A stretch of DNA of 64,000 bases from Acidimicrobiales bacterium (GTDB taxonomy: Bacteria; Actinomycetota; Acidimicrobiia; Acidimicrobiales; SZUA-35). Position numbers and translations under genes: made by a program. This document shows, in pieces, positions 43,480 through 53,044 of the stretch. Below the pieces are notes generated by a model. That model was not told the DNA's origin and searched no databases. It worked only from the letters and a program-made list of their open reading frames with translations. Numbering within the stretch: position 1 is the stretch's first letter; each line of letters begins with the position of its first letter. Where the stretch lies: positions 1 through 64,000 of the forward strand of contig JAHDCC010000008.1 of NCBI GenBank assembly GCA_020630065.1, in the 5' to 3' direction.

Positions 43480-44117
43480 TCGATTACCGGGGTAGCTGAT
43501 GCCACGGTAGCGAGTTGCTTTTGGATCTCGTGGGTTTGTTCGGTCAGAGTCGAAAGTTTGCCTGATGTTGATCGAACCGGCCCGCGAGTTTCGACGTCTT
43601 GAAGGTGGCGTTGGGTGTCCAGAAGAGAAGAAGCTGCCTGTTCGAGTTCGGTCAGGTCCTCTATCAATGAGCTGCCCTCGACCGCAAGTTCAACAAAAAT
43701 GTGCTCTGAAGCGCAAGCACTAAACTGGTTATATGTTCGATTGATTTCGAGGTTTGCGGTTTCTGCCAATACCAGAAGATGATCTTGGACCGGTCCGGGC
43801 TGAGCTTTTTGTGCCAACACATGTAGGCGACGGTTGATAGTTGAAGCCTGATGCATCATCGAACCGATTTCGTGAGGAAACCCGGCCACGGATAAACGTG
43901 GATCTTGTACTGAACGATACTTCCATCTCAGTAACGGGTATCCGCCAATGGCAAAGGCGGTAGCGAGGAACCCGAGTCCATAGATCTGATCGTTGACCGA
44001 AAACGCGGCGGCTAAAAGCCCAGCGCCAAGTGACGATGTCAACGTCCAGATGAATGACTGCAGCAGAGCGTTGAACCGCTCGTCATCTGGGTTGTATGTT
44101 TCAACCGGAACAGTCAT
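43476..44117 (-). CDS. Two-helix membrane protein with coiled coil, unknown function
   Basis: A 213-residue protein with two predicted transmembrane helices (about 20-40 and 44-62) and a long cytoplasmic helical part (about 85-210) with likely coiled coil. No catalytic motif is visible. AAGGGA precedes the ATG. It lies 35 bp downstream of the degenerate GGDEF gene on the same strand, so the two may work together. Confidence 0.55.
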   Translation of the reverse strand: MTVPVETYNPDDERFNALLQSFIWTLTSSLGAGLLAAAFSVNDQIYGLGFLATAFAIGGYPLLRWKYRSVQDPRLSVAGFPHEIGSMMHQASTINRRLHVLAQKAQPGPVQDHLLVLAETANLEINRTYNQFSACASEHIFVELAVEGSSLIEDLTELEQAASSLLDTQRHLQDVETRGPVRSTSGKLSTLTEQTHEIQKQLATVASATPVID

Positions 44118-44152
44118 AGTTCCCTTATTTTAGTACAGCTGGTTGAACGAAT

Positions 44153-44920
44153 CTAGTCTGTGGCTGCCGCCGCGACTTCGATTCGGTCTTGACGCCATTC
44201 GCGTGCGTTTTCCAATGCCTGCTCGGCGGCGGTAAGGATTTCGTCTGCGCCGAAAGCATGCGCCGGGTAGCAGGCCACACCAGCCCAAACGGTCACTTCA
44301 GGATTGGTTTCGCTGAGCTTGCGTCGGATGCGTTCTACCGTCCAAATAGCGCCATTTTCGGGTGTGTCTTCCAGAAGCGCAGCAAAGTAACCGTTTTTGA
44401 GGCGGCAGGCCGTGTCTGCACCACGAAGCGTTTCGGTGATACTGGGTGCCACCGAAGTCGGGTTAGCTTGCGTTGGGCTGTCATCTGGAAGCCCGTTGAC
44501 GACATCGATGAGAGCGATGGCGACTGGACGTAAATGTCGGCGTGCTGCGGCAACCCGAGAATCAAGCGAGGCTCGAAAGAAACTCTCGCTGAATAGGCCA
44601 GTTTCCGGGTCGGTAAGCGGCTCTTCGTCTTCGAGTGTGCCGGAGGACCGGGTGAGCTTGTCGAGTTCGGCTTGAACTTTCTGTTCGGTGTCTTTAGCTG
44701 CTGCTCGTACGGTCTTGAGTTCTTCCTCGATCACAGACTGGACGGCTTTCTGGCGTACTAGCCGTTGAGCGATCTGTATGCAGGAAACCCCGGCGGCAAG
44801 CGCCAGAACACCTGCTACCACAGCAAATATTGGTCGTTCGGAACCAAATGAAATTCCGCCCGCGACCAAACCCAAAATGCCGGTTATTAAGCCTGGTAAC
44901 GCAACTCTTGGTGTGCTCAT
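44153..44920 (-). CDS. Degenerate GGDEF-domain membrane protein
   Basis: A 255-residue protein with two transmembrane helices (about 8-25 and 30-50), a coiled-coil linker (60-95) and a GGDEF-type domain (about 104-250). The domain start DPETGLF and the IALIDV metal strand are kept, but the signature loop is KNGYF (175-179) instead of GGDEF, so diguanylate cyclase activity is unlikely. It may bind GTP or a partner, or serve as a structural module. The next gene downstream is also a two-helix coiled-coil membrane protein. Confidence 0.75.
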   Translation of the reverse strand: MSTPRVALPGLITGILGLVAGGISFGSERPIFAVVAGVLALAAGVSCIQIAQRLVRQKAVQSVIEEELKTVRAAAKDTEQKVQAELDKLTRSSGTLEDEEPLTDPETGLFSESFFRASLDSRVAAARRHLRPVAIALIDVVNGLPDDSPTQANPTSVAPSITETLRGADTACRLKNGYFAALLEDTPENGAIWTVERIRRKLSETNPEVTVWAGVACYPAHAFGADEILTAAEQALENAREWRQDRIEVAAAATD

Positions 44921-44987
44921 CTAAATAACCATCGGCTTCTATTGGAGGATCTGAAGTAAGACCGATGTCTGGGTCTCATTGGAAAGG

Positions 44988-45674
44988 TCAACGTTGCGTG
45001 TGTGTTCTGTCTGATTCATCGAAAATAGGTGGAGCGTCTATTGCTTCTTGCAGTAACTGGGAGTAGGTGGCTCGTGGTAGTTCTTGGCCACCTAGACGTT
45101 TGAGGTGGGGCGTGAGCCATTGTACGTCAAGAAGGCTCTCCCGTCTGGTTTTTAGCCGGTTAGTCAGATGTAACAGAGCGACTTTAGATGCGTCAGTCCT
45201 GCGGTGAAACATCGATTCACCAGCAAAAAATGAGCCAATGGCTATTCCGTAAACGCCGCCGGCCAAACCTTGATCGTCCCATACTTCGACGCTGTGAGCC
45301 CACCCAAGCCGATGGAGTTCTAGGTACGCATCTTTGATGTTGGTGTCGATCCATCCGTTCGGGCGTCGGGGATGGGCGCATTCGTCTAGAACTTGTCCGA
45401 ACGCCTCGTTTGATGTGGTGCGAAATCGTCGAGCCGATTTCTTGAGTGAACGACTGACGTGGAATGCTGAAGGGAGGATAACCCCTCGTGGGTCAGGGCT
45501 GAACCAGCCGATCGTGGTTTTGTCGACCGGCATCGGAAAGTACGTGGATCGGTACGCCTCAAGCAGCGTCGCCGGTTTTAGGTCTGCACCGCATGTAATG
45601 AGATCTTTTCGTGGCGGGAGAAGGGCCGGTGACGGAAACTCCCACGCCGAGATAGGTAGTTCGATACGTTCGAT
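44988..45674 (-). CDS. aat: Leucyl/phenylalanyl-tRNA-protein transferase
   Basis: Aat adds Leu or Phe to proteins with N-terminal Arg/Lys, marking them for ClpAP. Family motifs are WFSPDPRGV, ISRS-type HVSRSLKK, GWIDTNIKDAYLELH, GGVYGIAIGSFFAGESMF and LLDVQWLTPHL. The first canonical start in frame is ATG at 45533, but the frame continues upstream with clear family sequence (WEFPSPALLPPR, then CGADLKPATLLEAYRSTYFP) to a TAA at 45686, with no ATG, GTG or TTG. The start shown (ATC at 45674) gives about 228 residues, the normal length, but is a guess; translation may begin at another non-AUG codon or the sequence may contain an error. Confidence 0.85.
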   Translation of the reverse strand: MERIELPISAWEFPSPALLPPRKDLITCGADLKPATLLEAYRSTYFPMPVDKTTIGWFSPDPRGVILPSAFHVSRSLKKSARRFRTTSNEAFGQVLDECAHPRRPNGWIDTNIKDAYLELHRLGWAHSVEVWDDQGLAGGVYGIAIGSFFAGESMFHRRTDASKVALLHLTNRLKTRRESLLDVQWLTPHLKRLGGQELPRATYSQLLQEAIDAPPIFDESDRTHTQR

Positions 45675-45728
45675 CTTCGAATCTTACGTCAACGAAACGC
45701 CGTGTCAAATCTGGTAGACACCCAGAAC

Positions 45729-46085
45729 CTATTCGGCTTCGGTGCTCTCAGGTGACTCGTCGTCGGTGGTTTCGTCTTCGGTGGTTTCGTCTTCGGTGGT
45801 TTCGTCTTCGGCCGAGTCTGACTCCTCTGGTGCAGGGTCATTGGCGACGGTCGGAAGTGGCTGTTCTGGTACTGCAGGTTCTTCGGTAACCACTTCGGTG
45901 GGTTCGCTGTCGGCATCGTCTTGACCGAAAAAGAACCAAAGTCCAAGAGCGGCGACTACCGCCACCGCTATCAAACCGATAATTAGGCCCCTGTCTTTCG
46001 TGAGGTCGCGTTGTTCTTGTTTACGCTGTTCCTCCAGCTTTTGGGCTCGGTTTGCTTTTTGACGTTCTCTTTTTGGTGTACCCAC
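45729..46085 (-). CDS. Small single-pass membrane protein with acidic tail
   Basis: A protein of about 118 residues: a basic N-terminal helix (GTPKRERQKANRAQKLEEQR), one transmembrane helix (LIIGLIAVAVVAALGLWFFF) and an acidic Glu/Asp/Thr/Pro-rich tail with three DETTE repeats. The basic head is the same as in many actinobacterial membrane-bound peptidyl-prolyl isomerases, but no isomerase domain follows, so this may be a truncated relative. The GTG at 46085 is preferred by similarity; a GTG at 46133 is also open. Function unknown. It is divergent from lysC. Confidence 0.6.
   Translation of the reverse strand: MGTPKRERQKANRAQKLEEQRKQEQRDLTKDRGLIIGLIAVAVVAALGLWFFFGQDDADSEPTEVVTEEPAVPEQPLPTVANDPAPEESDSAEDETTEDETTEDETTDDESPESTEAE
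45765..45809 (-). repeat. 15-bp tandem repeat (3 copies)
   Basis: Three perfect copies of GGTGGTTTCGTCTTC encode the DETTE repeats of the acidic tail. Being identical and in frame, they are likely to vary in copy number between strains. Confidence 0.85.
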
Positions 46086-46164
46086 ACTCCAAAATTTATC
46101 AACCCTACGCCCCGGTTTGACAACGTAGGTCACATTAGCTGTTGGGGTCAGGTGTTGGTACCGT

Positions 46165-47388
46165 GTGAGCGTGGCTTTAGTAGTTCAGAAATTTGGAGGA
46201 ACGTCGGTAGCGGATCCAGAACGGATGCGAAACGTGGCCGACCATGTTGCTCGCTGTAGGCGCAGGGGTGACTCTGTTGTCTTAGTTATCTCAGCGATGG
46301 GTAAGGAGACCGACGAGCTGCTCCGAATGGCTGAGCGGGTGTCGTCGACTCGTCCCGGCCGTGAGATGGACATGTTAATCACCGCAGGGGAACGCAAAGC
46401 GGTTGCCCTGCTATGTATGGCGCTAGCCGACCTTGGTGTAGCGGCCCATTCGTTTACCGGTAGTCAAGCCGGTTTTCTGACAGATACGAATCATCGAAAC
46501 GCCCGAATCCTTGAAGTTAACCCCGATCGAATAGCGGATGCTATCGAAGAGGGGATCGTCCCGGTAGTGGCAGGTTCTCAGGGGGTTTCGACCGAACGAG
46601 ACGTGACGTTTCTGGGTCGTGGCGGTTCGGATACGACCGCGGTGGCGTTGGCGAAAGCGCTTGATGCCGACATGTGTGAGCTTTACACCGATGTTTCCGG
46701 CGTCTTTACCTCGGACCCCCGGATTGTTACTGCAGCGACCAAAATCAGTTCGATCACGTTCGATGAGCTTTTGGAGATGACGGCCACCGGTTGTCCCAAG
46801 CCTGCGATGCGGTCAGTCGAAGTTGCACATAGTCATGACGTCGCCCTACATATTCGTTCAGCTTTCACGTGGGAAACAGGAACCCTCGTTACCAATACGG
46901 AGCAAGACATGGAACAGCCAATTATTCGAGCAGTCACACACGACTTGTCAGAGTCAAAGGTGACGGTAGCTAAGGTTCCGGACACCCCTGGTCTTGCTGC
47001 GACTCTGTTTCGAATGCTGGCCGACGAATCCATCGACGTCGACATGATCGTTCAGAACACCTCTGATGCTGGTGTGACCGATATTTCCTTCACCGTGCCT
47101 TCCGACCAGCTGAGTGCCGTAACCGCTGTTTTAGAAGATGATGCGATCAAACAGTTGGGTGCCGAATCCATTCGCACCGATGACTCGATTGGTCGGGTCT
47201 CCGTCGTTGGTGCAGGAATGAAGTCGAACCCGGGTGTTGCTGCCACGGTTTTCGAAGTTTTGGCAGCTCACGACATCAATATCCAGATGATCTCGACGTC
47301 GGCGATACGAATAAGTTGTGTGATCGATGCCCAACAATGTGAAGACGCGGTGCAGCTACTCCACACCGCTATGGGGCTAGACGGCTAA
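46165..47388 (+). CDS. lysC: Aspartate kinase
   Basis: A 407-residue aspartokinase that phosphorylates aspartate in the first step to lysine, threonine, methionine and diaminopimelate. KFGGTSVADPERM is the N-terminal kinase motif, GRGGSDTTAVALA the substrate/ATP region, and two ACT domains fill residues about 265-400, expected to bind lysine and/or threonine for feedback control. The start is GTG. The asd gene follows after 84 bp, as in other actinobacteria, although no internal beta-subunit start was examined. Confidence 0.93.
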   Translation: MSVALVVQKFGGTSVADPERMRNVADHVARCRRRGDSVVLVISAMGKETDELLRMAERVSSTRPGREMDMLITAGERKAVALLCMALADLGVAAHSFTGSQAGFLTDTNHRNARILEVNPDRIADAIEEGIVPVVAGSQGVSTERDVTFLGRGGSDTTAVALAKALDADMCELYTDVSGVFTSDPRIVTAATKISSITFDELLEMTATGCPKPAMRSVEVAHSHDVALHIRSAFTWETGTLVTNTEQDMEQPIIRAVTHDLSESKVTVAKVPDTPGLAATLFRMLADESIDVDMIVQNTSDAGVTDISFTVPSDQLSAVTAVLEDDAIKQLGAESIRTDDSIGRVSVVGAGMKSNPGVAATVFEVLAAHDINIQMISTSAIRISCVIDAQQCEDAVQLLHTAMGLDG

Positions 47389-47430
47389 AAGCCCGTTCTG
47401 AAGCTAGGTCGGTCAGACTGTTCGCCATAA

Positions 47431-48495
<1,065 letters not shown>

Positions 48496-48497
48496 TG

Positions 48498-48521
48498 ATT
48501 CCATGTTGATACAAATGGAAT
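48498..48521 (+). terminator. Hairpin after asd
   Basis: ATTCCAT and ATGGAAT (7-bp arms, 10-nt loop) start 3 nt after the asd stop and precede a T-containing stretch (TGTTCATT). This is a weak terminator candidate for the lysC-asd unit. Confidence 0.4.
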
Positions 48522-48575
48522 TGTTCATTAGGGTTTAATAAGCGCCCGGCGTGATCGCGATCTTTCAGGTGCTGC

Positions 48576-50846
48576 ATGGCGTCCGGTGACAATGCTCCTG
48601 TTGGAAGAGGTGTGAGCGGTATGGATCTTGGAATTCCCGGTATTGAGAACGTTGTCCCCGTCGGGCAGGGCGGGTCAGCTGTCGTCTACCGTGGTAAACA
48701 GGTCAAACTGGAACGTACCGTTGCGATTAAGGTTCTCCGCGAGTCATGGGACGAGGCGGGCAAGACAAGGTTCGATCGCGAACGTCGAGCTATGGGTCGC
48801 CTGTCCGAAGACGTCGGGATCGTTCCGATCTATGAAGCCGATGAAACCGCCAACGGCGATCCGTACTTTATCATGCCGTATTACGAGAACGGGTCACTTC
48901 AAGGACGTATCGATACGTTCGGTGCTGTCGGGTGGACCGAAGCGGTTGGTCTAATCGAAGCGGTCGGGGTGACCATATCCAAAGCCCATTCCGCCGACAT
49001 CATCCACCGTGATATCAAACCTGCCAACCTCTTGATCGACAACGGAGGGCGACCGTTAGTTGGCGATTTTGGTATCGCCCGCATAGCGTCTGACCTCACC
49101 GGAATCAACACCCAGTCCGCCTATTTCACTCCAGCGTTCAGCCCGCCCGAACTTTTCAGCGCTGGCGGAACTACCCACCCGACCGTCGATGTGTACGGGC
49201 TTGGCGCCACCTTGTGGTCGCTGCTCGCCGGAGGGCCTCCATTTCTTGTCCCTGGCGAGACTATTAGTTCGGTTGCATTACTTTCCCGAGTTGTGAACGA
49301 ACCTGTCGGCGACTTACGAGCCACTGTCCCATCAGAAATCTGTGACGTGGTTGAACAGGCGATGGCGAAAGATCCGCGGGACCGTCCTCAAACGGTTGAC
49401 GCATTCTTGTTTGACCTCCGTCGAGCCCGGGGGATTCTCGATGGAACGGTTCCGCATCCACAGCAACTTGACGAGTCTGCCGAGTTTTATTCAGAGGACA
49501 CCGCCCAGTTCGAATCGATTGGTTCAAGTATTCCTGACCCGATCTTGGGTCCAACATCGGAGCAGCGGGCGGGGCTCGCTCTTAAACCTTCATGGGCGAT
49601 CTCCACAGGCGGAGGTGCAAGTTCAGCTATCGCCGCTATTCAGGAAGCGGAACGAGGTGAGCTGGAGACCACTGAACAGGCTGGCTCGCAGAGCTCTGGG
49701 CCAGGTCGAAACGCTTGGCTTGCCATTGCTGCTTCGGTAGTCGTTCTCGGAGGTTTGATAACTCTACTGGTCAACCGTGGGGGAGATGAATCCGCCGACG
49801 CTGATTCCAGCGATGGTGCCGCGGCCGCCGAAGCGCTTGACGAAGAAGACGATGTTGGCAAACCGGTTGAGAGCGCCGCCCCAGAGGACGTAATCTTCAC
49901 CGAAGACGTCCCCGAGGTTGTCCTGCTCGAACAGTTCACGGGTCTTGGTGTGACCAGCCTGCTTCCTGACTCGTTTGCCTCTGCTCAGCGGTCGGTGCTC
50001 GACGGCACCGACTTGGGTTCTCCGATGAAGGTCCAGACGAACGTGTCTGAACTGACCTCTACGTCGGCTGTTGTTTGGGTGCATTCAGATAAGTGCTCGG
50101 TTGCTCGGTTTACCAGCAGCAGTGGTGTGTACGGTTCACCGGGTTGGCCAGATTTCAACGAGTGTGGAAACACGTTCAAACAAACGCTTTCCGACCTTGA
50201 CCCTGGTCGCAAGTACGTATTCTCAATCAACTTGTACACCGAATCGTCGAAACCTGTTCGTGCGTTTGTCGAATTTGAAACCCCAACCGGTGACAACGAG
50301 CCTTTGATGATTGAAGGACTACGCATCGACCGAGAAGGGCCTGAAACGGTCGGTATTTCGTTCTCGACCACCAACTGTGCCGTGATAAAAGTCGAACGTC
50401 CATCGAACATATTTCGCGACGATGGCTGGCCGACCGCCACCGAAGAATCATGCCGAACCGAACACCGGTATCGGGGAAGTCTTCTAAGTCCGAACTCGAT
50501 CTTTGATCTCCAGGTTACGGCCTTCGATGAAGCTCGACAGGTTGTCCGAATCGGAATCACCACAGCTACCGAACCGGTGGCAGGTGCCGTTCCTGAAATT
50601 ACCGAAACTCGAGTCGAAACCCTCAGTGAAAATACGGTTGAGGTTTTCTTCGAAACCGATGTATGTGCGTCGCCGACCTTTGTGTTGCACACCGGAAAGG
50701 TCGTATTCCTCCAAGGGTGCCAGGTCGTTCACCGTTACATCGTGAGTTTGCTAGAACCAGGCCGTGACTATGAGATCCAAGTTCTGGCCCGCAACGAGAG
50801 CGGCCAAACGGCCACCGAGACGATCACGTTCAACACTCAACCGTAA
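48576..50846 (+). CDS. PknB-like Ser/Thr kinase with extracellular Fn3-like domains
   Basis: A 756-residue membrane kinase. The kinase domain (about 18-285) has VGQGGSAVVY as glycine loop, the ATP Lys in VAIKVL, HRDIKPANLL as catalytic loop and DFG. A linker of about 95 residues leads to a transmembrane helix (about 383-402, LAIAASVVVLGGLITLLV). The outer part holds an acidic segment and three Fn3-like beta modules (about 480-755) rather than PASTA domains. It therefore probably senses something other than muropeptides. The start at 48576 could be replaced by a GTG downstream. It is convergent with a MazG-like gene. Confidence 0.88.
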   Translation: MASGDNAPVGRGVSGMDLGIPGIENVVPVGQGGSAVVYRGKQVKLERTVAIKVLRESWDEAGKTRFDRERRAMGRLSEDVGIVPIYEADETANGDPYFIMPYYENGSLQGRIDTFGAVGWTEAVGLIEAVGVTISKAHSADIIHRDIKPANLLIDNGGRPLVGDFGIARIASDLTGINTQSAYFTPAFSPPELFSAGGTTHPTVDVYGLGATLWSLLAGGPPFLVPGETISSVALLSRVVNEPVGDLRATVPSEICDVVEQAMAKDPRDRPQTVDAFLFDLRRARGILDGTVPHPQQLDESAEFYSEDTAQFESIGSSIPDPILGPTSEQRAGLALKPSWAISTGGGASSAIAAIQEAERGELETTEQAGSQSSGPGRNAWLAIAASVVVLGGLITLLVNRGGDESADADSSDGAAAAEALDEEDDVGKPVESAAPEDVIFTEDVPEVVLLEQFTGLGVTSLLPDSFASAQRSVLDGTDLGSPMKVQTNVSELTSTSAVVWVHSDKCSVARFTSSSGVYGSPGWPDFNECGNTFKQTLSDLDPGRKYVFSINLYTESSKPVRAFVEFETPTGDNEPLMIEGLRIDREGPETVGISFSTTNCAVIKVERPSNIFRDDGWPTATEESCRTEHRYRGSLLSPNSIFDLQVTAFDEARQVVRIGITTATEPVAGAVPEITETRVETLSENTVEVFFETDVCASPTFVLHTGKVVFLQGCQVVHRYIVSLLEPGRDYEIQVLARNESGQTATETITFNTQP

Positions 50847-50860
50847 GAAGAAGACCGAGA

Positions 50861-51112
50861 CTACGGCGGGTTATCGACGTAGCGTTGAGCCGCGTCTTGG
50901 AGATCTAGATCTAACTGGTTGGCGATTGAACTTAACCAGGCCAACACGTCGCCCAGCTCATGGAGCTGCTGCTCTTTTGTTCCTTTTCTGATTGCTTGGG
51001 CCAGTTCGCCGGTCTCTTCACATAGCCATGCAACCGAAGCGGCAAGGCCTCGTTCCCGGTCGAGTTCTCCGTAGAGCTCTTCCATAAGGGCTTGGAAATC
51101 ACGCAAGTCCAT
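50861..51112 (-). CDS. MazG-like nucleotide pyrophosphohydrolase
   Basis: An 83-residue all-helical single-domain protein with the metal-binding pattern CEETGELAQAI and HELGDVLAWL (ExxE then ExxD). It would hydrolyse NTPs or modified nucleotides to monophosphates. It is a short, one-domain form. It lies 11 bp after the STAS gene on the same strand, so the two are likely cotranscribed. Confidence 0.85.
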   Translation of the reverse strand: MDLRDFQALMEELYGELDRERGLAASVAWLCEETGELAQAIRKGTKEQQLHELGDVLAWLSSIANQLDLDLQDAAQRYVDNPP

Positions 51113-51123
51113 GGAGGGGCGTC

Positions 51124-51489
51124 TTACTTATCCGAATTGGCGAGTTTCTCGAGTTCCTCGATGAGAGCCTCTTCTGCTTCTTCAATCGATTCGGTGACTG
51201 GAACGATCCGGTTGAATCCGGTTGTGTGAAGCAGACGGGTCAAAGCCGGGCGGGAACACGCAACGGCGACAACGCCTTCGGCTTCTCTGGTTCGTCGTAT
51301 ACCACCGATGAGGGCTCCTAGGCCGGCCGAGTCCATAAATGGGACCTCTGATAGGTCGATGAGCAGGTGCGACTTTCCAGCGAGTTCTGTGAGCGTCTCA
51401 CGAAATGCCCCAACCGTGTACGCATCTAATTCACCCGATGGGCGACAAAGTGTGTATTGTTCGGTCTCTTCGACTTCAATTTCGAGCAT
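51124..51489 (-). CDS. STAS-domain anti-sigma-factor antagonist
   Basis: A 121-residue SpoIIAA/RsbV-like protein: GELDAYTVGAFRETL at the front and FMDSAGLGALIGG with the phosphorylatable Ser54. In the unphosphorylated form it would bind an anti-sigma kinase and free a sigma factor. No RsbW-type kinase or sigma gene is nearby. It is divergent from a CheY-like gene, with a dyad between them. Confidence 0.9.
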   Translation of the reverse strand: MLEIEVEETEQYTLCRPSGELDAYTVGAFRETLTELAGKSHLLIDLSEVPFMDSAGLGALIGGIRRTREAEGVVAVACSRPALTRLLHTTGFNRIVPVTESIEEAEEALIEELEKLANSDK

Positions 51490-51510
51490 CAGATGAGTCC
51501 TTCCCTCAAA

Positions 51511-51535
51511 CCCAAACCGAAGTATAAGGTTTGGG
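51511..51535. promoter_or_regulatory. Dyad between STAS and CheY-like genes
   Basis: CCCAAACC (51511-51518) and GGTTTGGG (51528-51535) form a perfect 8-bp inverted repeat with a 9-bp spacer in the 102-bp divergent spacer. This is an operator candidate for both genes. Confidence 0.4.
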
Positions 51536-51591
51536 ATGTGATAGTAGCGTCATATTACTCTATGAGTGGTTTGAACTGGCCGCGCTAGCAT

Positions 51592-51996
51592 TTGATTGTG
51601 ACCATTGTTTTGTTAGCAACCGATTCCGATGAACTGTTCCGTAGCGTCGACGCTGCGCTCGCTACAGACGAGGTGGAGGTGCAACGAATCACCGAAGGTG
51701 CCAATGTTGTGCCCACGATTCAGGCTATTCAGCCCGATTTTGTACTTCTCGATATGCAGATTGGCAATATGGGCGGCGTGGCGGCCTGTATCGCTGTGCG
51801 GCAAGAAGAAGGCGCTCAGCGGCTCGATGAGCGCCCCATCGCCCTCCTGCTCGATCGCAAAGATGACATCTTCATTGCACAACAGGCGAAGGCGGATGGT
51901 TGGCTGGTTAAGCCACTTGATTCGCTGCGGCTCCGTAAGTTGTTCTCGACGCTTTCCGATGGCGGAAACCTCTATGAGCAGCTTGCTGCTACATAG
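51592..51996 (+). CDS. CheY-like receiver-domain protein
   Basis: A protein of about 134 residues consisting of a single receiver domain with no output part. The phospho-acceptor is Asp54 in VLLDMQIG, the acidic pocket includes Asp11 and Asp13, and Lys107 lies in LVKPLDS. The conserved Thr/Ser at the end of strand 4 is missing (ALLLDRK), so signalling may be altered. The start is TTG at 51592 or GTG at 51598. No histidine kinase is adjacent. Confidence 0.82.
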   Translation: MIVTIVLLATDSDELFRSVDAALATDEVEVQRITEGANVVPTIQAIQPDFVLLDMQIGNMGGVAACIAVRQEEGAQRLDERPIALLLDRKDDIFIAQQAKADGWLVKPLDSLRLRKLFSTLSDGGNLYEQLAAT

Positions 51997-52150
51997 CCCA
52001 TCGGGTACGACATATTAGGTAACTATCCCTAGTCGGCCCGATTTTGTGTAACTTTCTTCACGTACATAGCGTCTGATACTCCACATAAGGCCGCGCAATT
52101 AAGCGACGAACTGCGTTAGCTGATGCGGCCGGATAAGGGAGGCACAAAGA

Positions 52151-52888
52151 ATGAATATGAAGGAGCTAGCTGCCGAATTCATCGGCACGTTCTGGCTAGT
52201 GCTCGGCGGAGTAGGGTCGGCGATTTTCGCTGCAACCTTCCTGGGCGGTGACACCGAAATCGGTATAGGGCTCTTGGGTGTAAGTTTGGCCTTTGGTTTG
52301 ACCGTGGTAACCGGTGCATACGCGGTAGGGCACATCTCGGGTGGTCATTTCAACCCTGCAGTAACTTTGGGTGTTGCCGCTGGCGGACGTTTCGAATCTT
52401 CTAAGATTCCGGGATATATCATCGCTCAGGTTCTTGGAGCCATCGCAGCTGCAGGCCTGATGGGATTCATCATCCAAGAAGCCGACGGTGGCACCATCGG
52501 CACACTAGCATCCAACGGTTTCGGAAGCGACGCTGATTTCGGTTCCCCAGGCGGTTACAGCATGGCGGCTGTCCTCGTAGCAGAAGTCGTTCTGACCGCT
52601 ATCTTCCTGATCGTCATTATGGGTGCGACCGCTAAACGAGCGGCTGCCGGATTTGGTGGATTGGCTATCGGTCTGTGTTTGACTCTGATCCACTTGATCT
52701 CGATTCCGATCAGCAACACCAGCGTCAACCCAGCTCGTTCAACTGGGCCGGCATTGATTGCCGCTGTGGACGGAACAAGCGCTCCGCTAGAACAGCTTTG
52801 GCTTTTCTGGGTGGCTCCGATCATCGGTGGCATCCTTGGAGGTCTTATCTACAAGTACCTTTTAGACGCTGACACTGACATAGCGTAA
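52151..52888 (+). CDS. aqpZ: Aquaporin Z-type water channel
   Basis: A 245-residue MIP-family channel with six transmembrane helices and two NPA loops: [12 protein letters not shown] and [12 protein letters not shown]. The narrow-filter Arg follows the second NPA, and the His in the HLISIPIS helix matches water-specific AqpZ rather than glycerol facilitators. AAGGGAGG precedes the ATG. It stands alone with its own terminator. Confidence 0.92.
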   Translation: MNMKELAAEFIGTFWLVLGGVGSAIFAATFLGGDTEIGIGLLGVSLAFGLTVVTGAYAVGHISGGHFNPAVTLGVAAGGRFESSKIPGYIIAQVLGAIAAAGLMGFIIQEADGGTIGTLASNGFGSDADFGSPGGYSMAAVLVAEVVLTAIFLIVIMGATAKRAAAGFGGLAIGLCLTLIHLISIPISNTSVNPARSTGPALIAAVDGTSAPLEQLWLFWVAPIIGGILGGLIYKYLLDADTDIA

Positions 52889-52923
52889 TCGTAGAGATCA
52901 ATACGAACAGCCTGTAATTGACG

Positions 52924-52962
52924 TAAGCCCCGGACACGTTTCAACCCGTGAGCCGGGGCTTA
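52924..52962 (+). terminator. Terminator hairpin of aqpZ
   Basis: A 10-bp perfect stem (TAAGCCCCGG with CCGGGGCTTA) lies 36 nt after the aqpZ stop. A second small hairpin and a T-rich run (GTTTTCTTT) follow shortly after it. Confidence 0.75.
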
Positions 52963-53044
52963 TGGCATCCAAGGATGCGTTTTCTTTGTTAACGATCTTG
53001 GTGTAGGTGTTGTCAGTACAACAAATCTCGGTAAATGTAGGAGC

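Noticed and set aside
49985-50692. Minus-strand 235-residue frame inside the kinase gene
   Set aside because: No ribosome site or recognisable domain; it is antisense to the Fn3-like region.
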